From the NCBI GenBank assembly GCA_964439745.1, contig CAYTQK010000070.1:1-13225 (forward strand): a stretch of 13,225 nucleotides of DNA, written 5' to 3'. The notes beneath the pieces were generated by a model. The model was given only the letters and a program-made list of their open reading frames with translations, was not told the origin of the DNA and made no database searches. Origin of the DNA: CAYTQK01 sp964439745 (lineage in GTDB: Bacteria; Desulfobacterota; Desulfobacteria; Desulfobacterales; Desulfosudaceae). Below are positions 7,142 to 13,036 of the stretch, in pieces. Every line of letters starts with the position of its first letter. The first letter of the stretch is position 1. The position numbers and the translations under genes were made by a program.

Positions 7142-8182
7142 CTAAAGCATGATCTGCTTTAATATCTCGATGTTATCCAGGGCCTTGCCCGTCCCCACGG
7201 CCACCGTGGTAAGCGGATCCTCGGCAATAGTAATGGGCAGGCCGCTCTGTTCCCGCAGCAGACAATCCAGATTTTTCAACAGGGCGCCCCCGCCGGTAAG
7301 AACGATGCCCCGGTCGACAATATCGGCCGCCAGTTCCGGCGGCGTCTGTTCCAGGGCGATCTTGACCGTTTCCACGATGGCGTCGATCTGTTCGGAAATG
7401 GCCATGCGGATCTCTTCGGAATCAATGGCCAGGATCTTGGGAATCCCCGAAACCAGGTCCCGCCCCTTGACCTCGATGGTTTCCAGATTTTTTTCATCCG
7501 GGTAGGCGTTGCCGATGGTCGTCTTGATCAGTTCCGCCGTGCGCTCGCCCACCAGCAGGTTGTATTTGCGCTTGATATACTGGGCAATGGCCGTGTCCAT
7601 CTTGTCCCCGGCGATGCGCAGGGACCGGCTGTAGACGATTCCGGCCAGGGAGATGACGGCCACTTCGGTGGTGCCGCCGCCGATATCCACCACCATGTTA
7701 CAGGTCGGTTCGGTAATGGGCAGTCCGGCCCCGATGGCGGCCGCCATGGGTTCCTCCAGCAGAATCACTTCCCGGGCGCCGGCTCTTTCGGCCGACTCAC
7801 GGACCGCCCGCTTTTCCACCTCGGTAATGCCCGAAGGCACGGCAATAATGATGCGGGGACGCACCAGCCGGCGGCGGTTATGGGCCTTTAATATGAAATA
7901 GCGCAGCATGGCCTCGGTGACTTCGAAATCCGCGATGACTCCGTCCCGCATGGGCCGGATAGCGACGATGCTGCCCGGGGTCCGGCCCAGCATGCGCTTG
8001 GCCTCTTCGCCCACCGCCAGCACGCGATTCTTGACGCGGTTGTCCGTCCGCACGGCTACCACCGACGGTTCACTCAGGACGATGCCCTTGCCCTTTACAA
8101 AAACCAGCGTATTGGCCGTTCCCAGATCAATGGCCAGATCACTGGAGAACATGCCCAGCAGAAAATCAGATACGAGATTCAT
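7142..8182 (-). CDS. mreB: rod shape-determining actin homologue MreB
   Basis: The 346-residue protein is a standard-length MreB, the ATP-dependent actin-like protein whose membrane-bound filaments orient the elongation machinery. The nucleotide-binding motifs are all visible: phosphate loop 1 (DLGTANTLV, from residue 19), phosphate loop 2 (DIGGGTTEVAV, from residue 166), the LEEPMAAAIGAGLP segment (142-155) and the adenosine motif GIVLTGGGALL (292-302). Residues 1-12 (NLVSDFLLGMF) can form an amphipathic membrane-binding helix, which supports the upstream ATG over the internal Met11. The start has an AAGGCG ribosome-binding site. It is first in mreBCD-mrdA-rodA and is preceded by a candidate promoter at 8243-8271. 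Confidence 0.97.
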   Translation of the reverse strand: MNLVSDFLLGMFSSDLAIDLGTANTLVFVKGKGIVLSEPSVVAVRTDNRVKNRVLAVGEEAKRMLGRTPGSIVAIRPMRDGVIADFEVTEAMLRYFILKAHNRRRLVRPRIIIAVPSGITEVEKRAVRESAERAGAREVILLEEPMAAAIGAGLPITEPTCNMVVDIGGGTTEVAVISLAGIVYSRSLRIAGDKMDTAIAQYIKRKYNLLVGERTAELIKTTIGNAYPDEKNLETIEVKGRDLVSGIPKILAIDSEEIRMAISEQIDAIVETVKIALEQTPPELAADIVDRGIVLTGGGALLKNLDCLLREQSGLPITIAEDPLTTVAVGTGKALDNIEILKQIML

Positions 8183-8242
8183 TTTCGCCTTTCCAGCCCC
8201 CGAAAATACGTTTGTAATTCATGTGCTGCAATCAATCCTCCT

Positions 8243-8271
8243 TTTTTATCAGGAATGCAGCCCCCACTCAA
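8243..8271 (-). promoter_or_regulatory. candidate mreB operon promoter with upstream A/T tract
   Basis: On the minus strand TTGAGT (8266-8271) and TAAAAA (8243-8248) are 17 bp apart, each matching consensus 4/6. Just upstream lie TTTTT and then a run of nine T plus eight A bases (8284-8300 on the plus strand), which could act as an UP element. Transcription would start near 8236, leaving a leader of about 54 bases before the mreB ATG. There is no canonical terminator after the serine hydrolase gene, so read-through is also possible. Confidence 0.4.
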
Positions 8272-8308
8272 GGAAAAACAGTCTTTTTTTTTAAAAAAAA
8301 CAGATTCT

Positions 8309-9436
8309 TTACCCTGCCCGGACCGGGTTTCCGGCGCCGGCGGCATCCCCCTTGTCCAGCAGGACGCTCATCACCGCCTGGTGGAGCTCGGGCCGAAATG
8401 TCCGGATGGCCCCGTTGGCCCGGTCCGGGTGCACCCGGTTGGTCAATAACAGCACCAGGATCCGCCGCGAAATGTCCATCCACACGGATGTCCCGGTAAA
8501 ACCCAGGTGACCGGCAGACAATTCCGAAAAAAGGGTGCCGCTGCTGGATCCGGCGGTCTCCGGCACGTCAAACCCGAACGGCCGCCGGCCCGGCCGGCGG
8601 GGAATCAGCAGCTGCCGCACCGTGTCCGGGGCCAGGACTTCGCCCGCTTTTTTTCCCTGATAGATGTCCAGCAGAATTTGCAGCAGTCCGGCCACGGCCG
8701 CGGCCGAACCGAACAGACCGGCCTGCCCGTCAATGCCGCCGATTTCATAGGCGTTGTCATCATGCACCAGGCCTTTGAGCAGGAAGCCACGGCGGGGACA
8801 TCGCTCGGTGGCGGCAAAAGCCGGCGGCGGGGAAAAAGACAAAGGGCGGTCCGCGAAGCGGTCGACGAAAAACAGTCCTTCCACCCCCAGCGGGGAATGG
8901 ACAGCCGCGCGCACGAACCGGTCCAGGCGCCGGCCGCTGATCCTTTCCACCACCAGGCGCAGGACCATGTAACCCAGGTCGCTGTAAACGGTTTGTTCTC
9001 CCGGCCGGTAAACCAGGGGCTCGGCCGCCAGCATCCGGGTCAGGGCCGGCCGCCGTTCTTCGACGGGCAGCCGGGCCAGTTTTCGGAAATACTCCCGGTG
9101 GTCCGGCAGACCGGAGCAATGACTGAGCAGATCGGCCAGGGTAATGGAATGCTTATCCGTGCCGCGGAAGTCCGCCAGAATATCCCCGATGCGGTCGTCC
9201 ACGCCCAGCCGCCCCTCCTGGACCAGCTTCAGTACGGCCGGGGCCGTGGCCAGCGGTTTGGTCAGGGAAGCCAGATCGAAGACCGTTTCCCGGGTCATGG
9301 GGGTATGGGAAAAGATATCTGCCTGCCCCCAGGCCTCGAACAGGCAGATAGCACCATCGGCCTGCACATACAAGACCGCCCCCGGGAAGACACCCCGGGC
9401 AAGGGCTTCTGCCATCAGCCGGCGCGCTTCTTTCAC
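8309..9436 (-). CDS. serine hydrolase, beta-lactamase / class C PBP-like family
   Basis: The 375-residue protein has the penicillin-recognising serine hydrolase fold (Beta-lactamase family, PF00144). Catalytic motifs are S-L-T-K (Ser57, Lys60), Y-S-D (Tyr151) and H-L-G-F-T-G-T from His310, which replaces KTG as in AmpH/EstB/YbbE-type members. VHDDNAYEIGGIDGQAGLFG (224-243) is typical of this subgroup. There is no signal peptide or membrane segment, so it is probably cytosolic. The GTG start overlaps the TGA of the upstream LD-carboxypeptidase gene as GTGA, so the two are coupled and probably act in the same pathway, most likely turnover or recycling of muropeptides. The substrate cannot be read from sequence; esterase or D,D-peptidase activity is also possible. 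Confidence 0.88.
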   Translation of the reverse strand: MKEARRLMAEALARGVFPGAVLYVQADGAICLFEAWGQADIFSHTPMTRETVFDLASLTKPLATAPAVLKLVQEGRLGVDDRIGDILADFRGTDKHSITLADLLSHCSGLPDHREYFRKLARLPVEERRPALTRMLAAEPLVYRPGEQTVYSDLGYMVLRLVVERISGRRLDRFVRAAVHSPLGVEGLFFVDRFADRPLSFSPPPAFAATERCPRRGFLLKGLVHDDNAYEIGGIDGQAGLFGSAAAVAGLLQILLDIYQGKKAGEVLAPDTVRQLLIPRRPGRRPFGFDVPETAGSSSGTLFSELSAGHLGFTGTSVWMDISRRILVLLLTNRVHPDRANGAIRTFRPELHQAVMSVLLDKGDAAGAGNPVRAG

Positions 9437-10365
9437 GACACCTGCCCCCGGCCGCCGCGCACGGCGGGCCCCTCATAGCGAAGCATTCCGGCAGCCGCGT
9501 CCATGGAGGCCGGCAGCCCCAGCGGCAGGGTCAGGTTGCGGCCGCCGTGCCCTACGGCCAGCCCGGCCAGGATGGGAATGCTTTCATCAACATGCTCCCG
9601 GACGATTTCCCGGATGATCCGCTCATCGCCGCAATTGTCAAACCGGCCCAGCAGGATCCCGGCCGCGCCGGTAAGGACACCGGCCTGGCTCATCTGGGTA
9701 AACATGCGGTCGATGCGGTAAGCCGGCTCGTTGACATCTTCCAGGAACAGAAGTGTCCCGGTGCAGTCGAACTGGTAGAGGGTGCCGATAAGATGGCAGA
9801 GCGAAGCCAGGTTACCGCCGCAGACGACCCCCCGGGCCGTGCCCGGCACCACCGCTGCCTGCGTGGAACGATACTCGATGACCGCTTCCGCGGCCAGGGC
9901 CGTTATCATGGCTTCCCGGGTGGTGGGACCGGCGTCGGCCAGGGCGGTAATAACCGGCGCGTGGAAAGTCACCAGCCCGGTCCTGGCTGACACCGTCGAC
10001 AGCAGCACGGTCACGTCGCTGAAACCGGCCAGGATTTTGGGATTGCGGCCGATCAGTTCAAAATCCAGCAGCGGCAGGATACGTGCCGAACCGAATCCGC
10101 CGCGGGCGCAAAAGACCGCCTTTACCGCGGGGTCCCGGAAAAGCGCGTGCAGGCCTTCGGCCCGGTGTTCGTCAGATCCGGCCAGGTAGCGGTGTTTTTC
10201 ATAAACCCCCGGCGGGACCTGCACGAGAAAACCCATCTGTTCCAGCATGGCCACGCCCCGGCGAAAGCGCTCCGCGTCAAAGGCGCCGGCCGGCGCGGCA
10301 ATGCCGATGGTATCTCCGGGTGACAGCGCTGCCGGCAGCACTATCGGAGGGTGGGTCTCTCTCAT
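9433..10365 (-). CDS. ldcA: LD-carboxypeptidase, peptidase family S66
   Basis: The 310-residue protein matches LdcA, which removes the terminal D-Ala from cytosolic tetrapeptides or related muropeptides during peptidoglycan recycling. Seen are the N-terminal LSPGDTIGIAAPAG, the FCARGGFGSARILPLLD stretch (85-101), the nucleophile region GFSDVT (probable Ser116), LFLEDVNEPAYRIDRM (probable catalytic Glu209) and AVGHGGRNLTLPLG (probable His273), giving the Ser-Glu-His set of S66. Length is normal and there is no signal peptide. S66 also contains microcin-immunity (MccF-like) members, but the coupled serine hydrolase and adjacent elongasome genes favour wall recycling. Its own promoter is at 10426-10454. 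Confidence 0.9.
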   Translation of the reverse strand: MRETHPPIVLPAALSPGDTIGIAAPAGAFDAERFRRGVAMLEQMGFLVQVPPGVYEKHRYLAGSDEHRAEGLHALFRDPAVKAVFCARGGFGSARILPLLDFELIGRNPKILAGFSDVTVLLSTVSARTGLVTFHAPVITALADAGPTTREAMITALAAEAVIEYRSTQAAVVPGTARGVVCGGNLASLCHLIGTLYQFDCTGTLLFLEDVNEPAYRIDRMFTQMSQAGVLTGAAGILLGRFDNCGDERIIREIVREHVDESIPILAGLAVGHGGRNLTLPLGLPASMDAAAGMLRYEGPAVRGGRGQVS

Positions 10366-10425
10366 ATAGATCGTCTCTTTCGGTTCCGGGCGGTGATTTG
10401 TCTTTGCCGCTGTTCCGGTTTTTTT

Positions 10426-10454
10426 ATCATATAACGGAAGACATGAAAAAACAA
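10426..10454 (-). promoter_or_regulatory. promoter of the LD-carboxypeptidase operon
   Basis: On the minus strand TTGTTT (10449-10454) is followed after exactly 17 bp by TATGAT (10426-10431), then an A-rich stretch. The start point would be near 10419, about 54 bases before the ATG at 10365. It diverges from the GAF-ANTAR promoter, and the two share a 211-base intergenic region with no other gene. Confidence 0.55.
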
Positions 10455-10496
10455 GTGGTTATTCATGGCAGCCAGTCGCTGTCGAACCGGCCCCGG

Positions 10497-10525
10497 TTGA
10501 CTTTTCCCGGAGCGTTCATTATCAT
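10497..10525 (+). promoter_or_regulatory. sigma70-type promoter of the GAF-ANTAR gene, with shared nonamer
   Basis: TTGACT (10497-10502) and TATCAT (10520-10525) are exactly 17 bp apart, 5/6 matches each. The -10 lies inside CATTATCAT (10517-10525), the reverse complement of ATGATAATG, which also covers candidate -10 boxes at 12713-12721 and 12808-12816. Transcription would start near 10532, about 45 bases before the ATG. No hairpins or terminator were seen in this leader, so I see no sign of ANTAR autoregulation. Confidence 0.6.
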
Positions 10526-10576
10526 GCCAGCATTGGGTAAAATTTAAACAAGGAATTTTATTCGGCGAAACGAAGC

Positions 10577-11293
10577 ATGTCTCCTCCCATGAGCCCTCCG
10601 GATACGGACAAATATGTCGAGGCCCTGGCCAAAATCAGCCGGGCCGTGGCCTCCGAACAATACCTGGAAGACATCCTCAAGCTGATCGTCATGGTCACCG
10701 CCAAGGTGACCGGGGTGGAAATCTGTTCCTTGTGGATGATTGAAGAAAAAGACGGACACAAGCAGATCCGGCTGATGGCCACCCAGTCCATCGAACCGGA
10801 ATACGTCAAGGACCGCACCCTGAACATGACCCAGGGCGTGGTCGGGTACGTGGCCACCCACAAAACACCCATCATTATCCCGGATGTGCTGCAGGATCAA
10901 CGCTTTCATGAAAAAGCCATGGCCGAAAAGCTGGGCCTGGTCTCCATGGTCGGCATTCCCATGCAGATCAAGAACAACGATGTCATCGGCGTGCTTAACT
11001 GCTTCACGGCCGAACCGCATGACTTTTCGGAAACCGAAGTCCATCTCATCACGGCCGTGGCCAGCCAGGCCGCCGTGGCCATTCACAACACCCAGCTGGC
11101 CATGGACGCCAAGGTCATTCGGGAAGAACTGGAAACCCGCAAGCTGGTGGAACGGGCCAAGGAAGTGCTGGTGCGCCAGCGGCAGATTCCGGTAGACGAG
11201 GCCTTCCGCCTGATTCAGAAACGCAGCATGGATTCCCGCAAGCCCTTGCGGGAAGTGGCCGAGGCGGTCCTGTTGTCCGAGGGGCTGTACTGA
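10577..11293 (+). CDS. GAF domain-ANTAR domain putative RNA-binding antiterminator
   Basis: The 238-residue protein has an N-terminal GAF sensor domain (about 15-172; VTGVEICSLWMIEEKDG, TQGVVGYVATHKTPIIIPDV, SMVGIPMQIKNNDVIGVLNCF), a short helical linker (173-190), and a C-terminal ANTAR domain (about 180-238). The ANTAR part shows the expected RKLVERAKEVLVRQRQIPVDEAFRLIQKRSMDSRKPL core in order, then REVAEAVLLSE. ANTAR proteins bind paired hexaloop RNA hairpins and prevent intrinsic termination. Here the input is a GAF domain instead of a phospho-receiver domain, so a small ligand or partner may control it; the ligand is unknown. The start has only a weak ribosome-binding site, and a second ATG four codons in is possible. 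A matching target leader lies at 12834-12928. It is convergent with the XRE-cupin gene; no T-run terminator was found in the 51-base gap. Confidence 0.88.
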   Translation: MSPPMSPPDTDKYVEALAKISRAVASEQYLEDILKLIVMVTAKVTGVEICSLWMIEEKDGHKQIRLMATQSIEPEYVKDRTLNMTQGVVGYVATHKTPIIIPDVLQDQRFHEKAMAEKLGLVSMVGIPMQIKNNDVIGVLNCFTAEPHDFSETEVHLITAVASQAAVAIHNTQLAMDAKVIREELETRKLVERAKEVLVRQRQIPVDEAFRLIQKRSMDSRKPLREVAEAVLLSEGLY

Positions 11294-11344
11294 TCCTCGT
11301 TCCGGCCGTCTCGCCCGGGCCACTGCCGTCCAGACCCCGGCCTG

Positions 11345-12655
11345 TCATCTTTCCGGAAAAATCCGGATCCACAGCATGTGCGCCGGCTCTTTTCCCGGAT
11401 TCTCCCAACCGGTCGGCATGTCGCTGGTCAGGAAGATAAGGTCCCCCGCCGGCACCCGCTGCGGGCGCCGGCCGTCCAGGGACAGGCGCAGTTCCCCGGC
11501 AATGAGGTAGCCCAGTTCGGGCCCCTTGTGGTTAAAAAAATGGCCGGCCAGCTTGGCGCCGGCGGCCACCTCCACCAGGCAGGGTACCTGGCGGGGATGC
11601 TTCTCATCCGGAACGAACTGCCGGATCGTCACCTGCTCTTTGGGCAGACGCGCGGGAGTGACGGCAGCGGCTTCGGCCGGGGAAAAGACCACCGCCGGTT
11701 TATCCGCTTTTTTTTCGGGGAAAAAATAACCGATATCCACGGAAAAAATCTCGGTGAGTTTCAACAGGGCCGGCAGGGAGGGATAGACCTGGTTGTTCTC
11801 CACCTGGGAGATGTTGCTGGCGGTCACCCCCAGCTGGCGGGCCAGTTCGTTCTGGGACAGGCCCCGCCCCAGCCGCAGGGTTTTCAGCCGGCTGCCCAGG
11901 TCGTGGCGGCCGCCCTTGAGCTTGCCCGGGTCAAAACTCACCTGCTGATCATCGCTCCAGTACACGGCCGTCTGGTTGACAATATCCAGCCCCTGTTTTT
12001 CCGCTTTCAGCACGGTCAGGTAGGTCTTGCCCCGTTTCAGGGACAACTCCAGGGCCACCTGGGTGATTTTGTTCAAATGGGCTTTCAAACGATCCGAATG
12101 GGCCGCCTTTTCCACGATCCAGTAGGCGATGGTGTTCAGCTCATACAGACGGGGACAGGCGCTGGCGTAAAACGTAAGGATATCGTCCTCCCCGCCCCAC
12201 AACTCCTGCATGCCGGTGAGACTGTCAAAGATGAAGCGGACATCCCCGGCCAGGGACCGGTGCAGTTCGTAAATGGTGCGGGCCACCTGCTCGGCATCGC
12301 CGGGGGTGTCCAGGCAGACAATCCGGCAGGATCGCCTGGATGCCATGTGTTTATAAAAATCCAGGAAAATCTCCGAGGACTTGCCCTTGCCGTGGGAAAA
12401 ACAGTCCAGGATGGTCAGCCGGGGAGCGTCGGCCAGGGGCCCCAGGTTTTGCAGCAGGATCTTGGGGCTGCGGTCGAAACTGACGTAGATCAAAGATTTG
12501 TTTTCGGCGCCGGAGGCCCGGATGAGGTTGTGGCAGAAGACCGGCGCCAGGAGGCCGGCGTCATCATACCAGATGACATTGTCGCCGCTGCCGATCCCGC
12601 CGCCGAGCAGCTGGTCCACGTCGGCAATCCCGGAGCTAACAATATTTTTTTTCAT
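11345..12655 (-). CDS. transcriptional regulator: KaiC/RAD55-like domain without P-loop, XRE HTH, cupin
   Basis: From the preferred start the protein has 436 residues in three parts. Residues 1-235 resemble a KaiC/RAD55 RecA-type domain: SGIADVDQLLGGGI at the start, YVSFDRSP at the catalytic-glutamate region and a Walker B-like FIFDSLTG (141-148). The expected Walker A is absent: residues 30-38 read YDDAGLLAP. Residues 253-312 are an XRE-type helix-turn-helix (LKTLRLGRGLSQNELARQLGVTASNISQVEN). Residues 355-436 are a cupin (NHKGPELGYLIAGELRL, VPAGDLIFL) that keeps one His and one Glu of motif 1 but has Trp in place of the usual His of motif 2. An ATG at 12745 would add 30 residues, but the MKK start aligns with the RAD55-type N-terminus and fits the promoter at 12717-12745. 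It is divergent from the gene at 13037, a likely target. The effector is unknown. Confidence 0.85.
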   Translation of the reverse strand: MKKNIVSSGIADVDQLLGGGIGSGDNVIWYDDAGLLAPVFCHNLIRASGAENKSLIYVSFDRSPKILLQNLGPLADAPRLTILDCFSHGKGKSSEIFLDFYKHMASRRSCRIVCLDTPGDAEQVARTIYELHRSLAGDVRFIFDSLTGMQELWGGEDDILTFYASACPRLYELNTIAYWIVEKAAHSDRLKAHLNKITQVALELSLKRGKTYLTVLKAEKQGLDIVNQTAVYWSDDQQVSFDPGKLKGGRHDLGSRLKTLRLGRGLSQNELARQLGVTASNISQVENNQVYPSLPALLKLTEIFSVDIGYFFPEKKADKPAVVFSPAEAAAVTPARLPKEQVTIRQFVPDEKHPRQVPCLVEVAAGAKLAGHFFNHKGPELGYLIAGELRLSLDGRRPQRVPAGDLIFLTSDMPTGWENPGKEPAHMLWIRIFPER

Positions 12656-12716
12656 GATCCACAGGCTCGCTGGCTTCAGGTTCAACGGCAGCATATCCGT
12701 GACCGACCGCTTCATT

Positions 12717-12745
12717 ATCATACCACAGGCAGCCGGGCCGGACAA
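12717..12745 (-). promoter_or_regulatory. candidate promoter of the XRE-cupin regulator gene
   Basis: On the minus strand TTGTCC (12740-12745) and TATGAT (12717-12722) are 17 bp apart (4/6 and 5/6). The -10 overlaps the shared nonamer ATGATAATG (12713-12721). A start near 12710 would make the longest possible reading frame untranslated at its 5' end, leaving the ATGs at 12694 and 12655 as usable starts. Confidence 0.4.
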
Positions 12746-12780
12746 ACCGCCGGGCCGGCGGCGCTCTTTTTTCCTTGACT

Positions 12781-12809
12781 TTGCCCTAAGTTTATCTTAT
12801 TTGTATTAT
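12781..12809 (+). promoter_or_regulatory. candidate promoter of the glutamate-synthase-like gene
   Basis: TTGCCC (12781-12786) and TATTAT (12804-12809) are 17 bp apart (4/6 and 5/6). An alternative -35, TTGACT at 12775-12780, fits at 17 bp only with a poor -10 (TATTTG). The start point would be near 12816, giving a leader of about 220 bases that contains the antitermination elements at 12834-12928. The -10 overlaps the palindrome at 12801-12819. Confidence 0.45.
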
Positions 12810-12819
12810 GATAATGTAA
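12801..12819. promoter_or_regulatory. candidate operator, palindrome ATTATGATAAT
   Basis: Positions 12805-12815 form a perfect 11-base palindrome around a central G, with partly symmetric flanks (TT and AA at 12801-12802 and 12818-12819). It covers the candidate -10 of the plus-strand promoter. Its right part, ATGATAATG, recurs on the minus strand at 12713-12721 and 10517-10525, each time over a -10 box. The neighbouring XRE protein is the obvious candidate binder. This is inference from sequence repetition only. Confidence 0.4.
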
Positions 12820-12833
12820 GAAAGACTTAATAT

Positions 12834-12885
12834 GCCTTCGCACAACGGCGTGTGAAGGCCGGCACCACTGAAGACAAAGACGTCT
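12834..12885 (+). promoter_or_regulatory. tandem hexaloop hairpins, probable ANTAR antitermination target
   Basis: Hairpin P1 has the arms GCCTTCGCAC (12834-12843) and GTGTGAAGGC (12850-12859), a 10-pair stem with one G-U, around the loop AACGGC. Hairpin P2, after a 12-base linker, has the arms AGAC (12872-12875) and GTCT (12882-12885) around the loop AAAGAC. Both loops have six bases, with A at position 1 and G at position 4, and both are closed by AC and GT. Known ANTAR target RNAs consist of two such hexaloop hairpins with exactly these conserved loop bases, the second excluding a terminator. P2 shares its loop and 3' arm with the terminator at 12876-12928, so both cannot form together. 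The GAF-ANTAR protein at 10577-11293 is the likely ligand. The P2 stem is short (4 bp), so protein binding would be needed to stabilise it. Confidence 0.75.
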
Positions 12886-12928
12886 GTTTTATCCGATGGC
12901 ATGATCGGAAAGCAGGCGTTTTTTTTTT
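12876..12928 (+). terminator. intrinsic terminator in the leader of the glutamate-synthase-like gene
   Basis: The outer stem pairs AAAGACGTCTG (12876-12886) with CAGGCGTTTTT (12913-12923) through 11 pairs including two G-U. Inside it TCCGAT (12892-12897) pairs with ATCGGA (12904-12909). A run of ten T (12919-12928) follows directly. It lies more than 100 bases before the start codon at 13037, inside the leader, so it can act as an attenuator. Its 5' arm contains the P2 loop and 3' arm of the ANTAR-type element. Confidence 0.8.
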
Positions 12929-13036
12929 GCGAAAAATACAGATCGCGTTCCGATCGGCCAGGGCCCGCGGACCGGGAAAAGGGCCGGGCCATGCCGATAA
13001 CAATGACGCACAAACAGCAGAAATGGAGGAAAACCA

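Noticed and set aside
8166..8222. An 18-codon minus-strand ORF overlapping the mreB start, downstream of a strong GGAGG (8237-8241), possible leader peptide.
   Set aside because: The GGAGG is 15 bases from the ATG (only a TTG is well placed), and it would lie at or before the transcription start if the candidate mreB promoter is used. No sequence feature supports a functional peptide.
8507..9478. A 323-codon plus-strand frame opposite the serine hydrolase.
   Set aside because: Antisense to a gene with intact catalytic motifs; no start signal or family resemblance.
10544..11323. A 259-codon minus-strand frame opposite the GAF-ANTAR gene.
   Set aside because: His/Phe/Gly-rich shadow; the plus frame has clear GAF and ANTAR signatures.
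11294..11344. Search for a bidirectional terminator between the convergent GAF-ANTAR and XRE-cupin genes.
   Set aside because: GC-rich partial inverted repeats are present, but there is no T-run on either strand.
12655..12745. The 30-residue N-terminal extension of the XRE-cupin protein from the ATG at 12745.
   Set aside because: It has no family resemblance, would overlap the candidate promoter, and the MKK start at 12655 aligns with RAD55/KaiC-type N-termini; no candidate start has a strong ribosome-binding site, so this is not certain.
11378..12778. A 466-codon plus-strand open frame opposite the XRE-cupin gene.
   Set aside because: The minus strand encodes recognisable HTH and cupin motifs; the plus frame is a compositional shadow without domains.
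12892..12909. The inner terminator hairpin (loop GGCATG) considered as a third ANTAR-type hexaloop.
   Set aside because: Loop position 1 is G and position 4 is A, the reverse of the required A1/G4, and it sits within the terminator itself.
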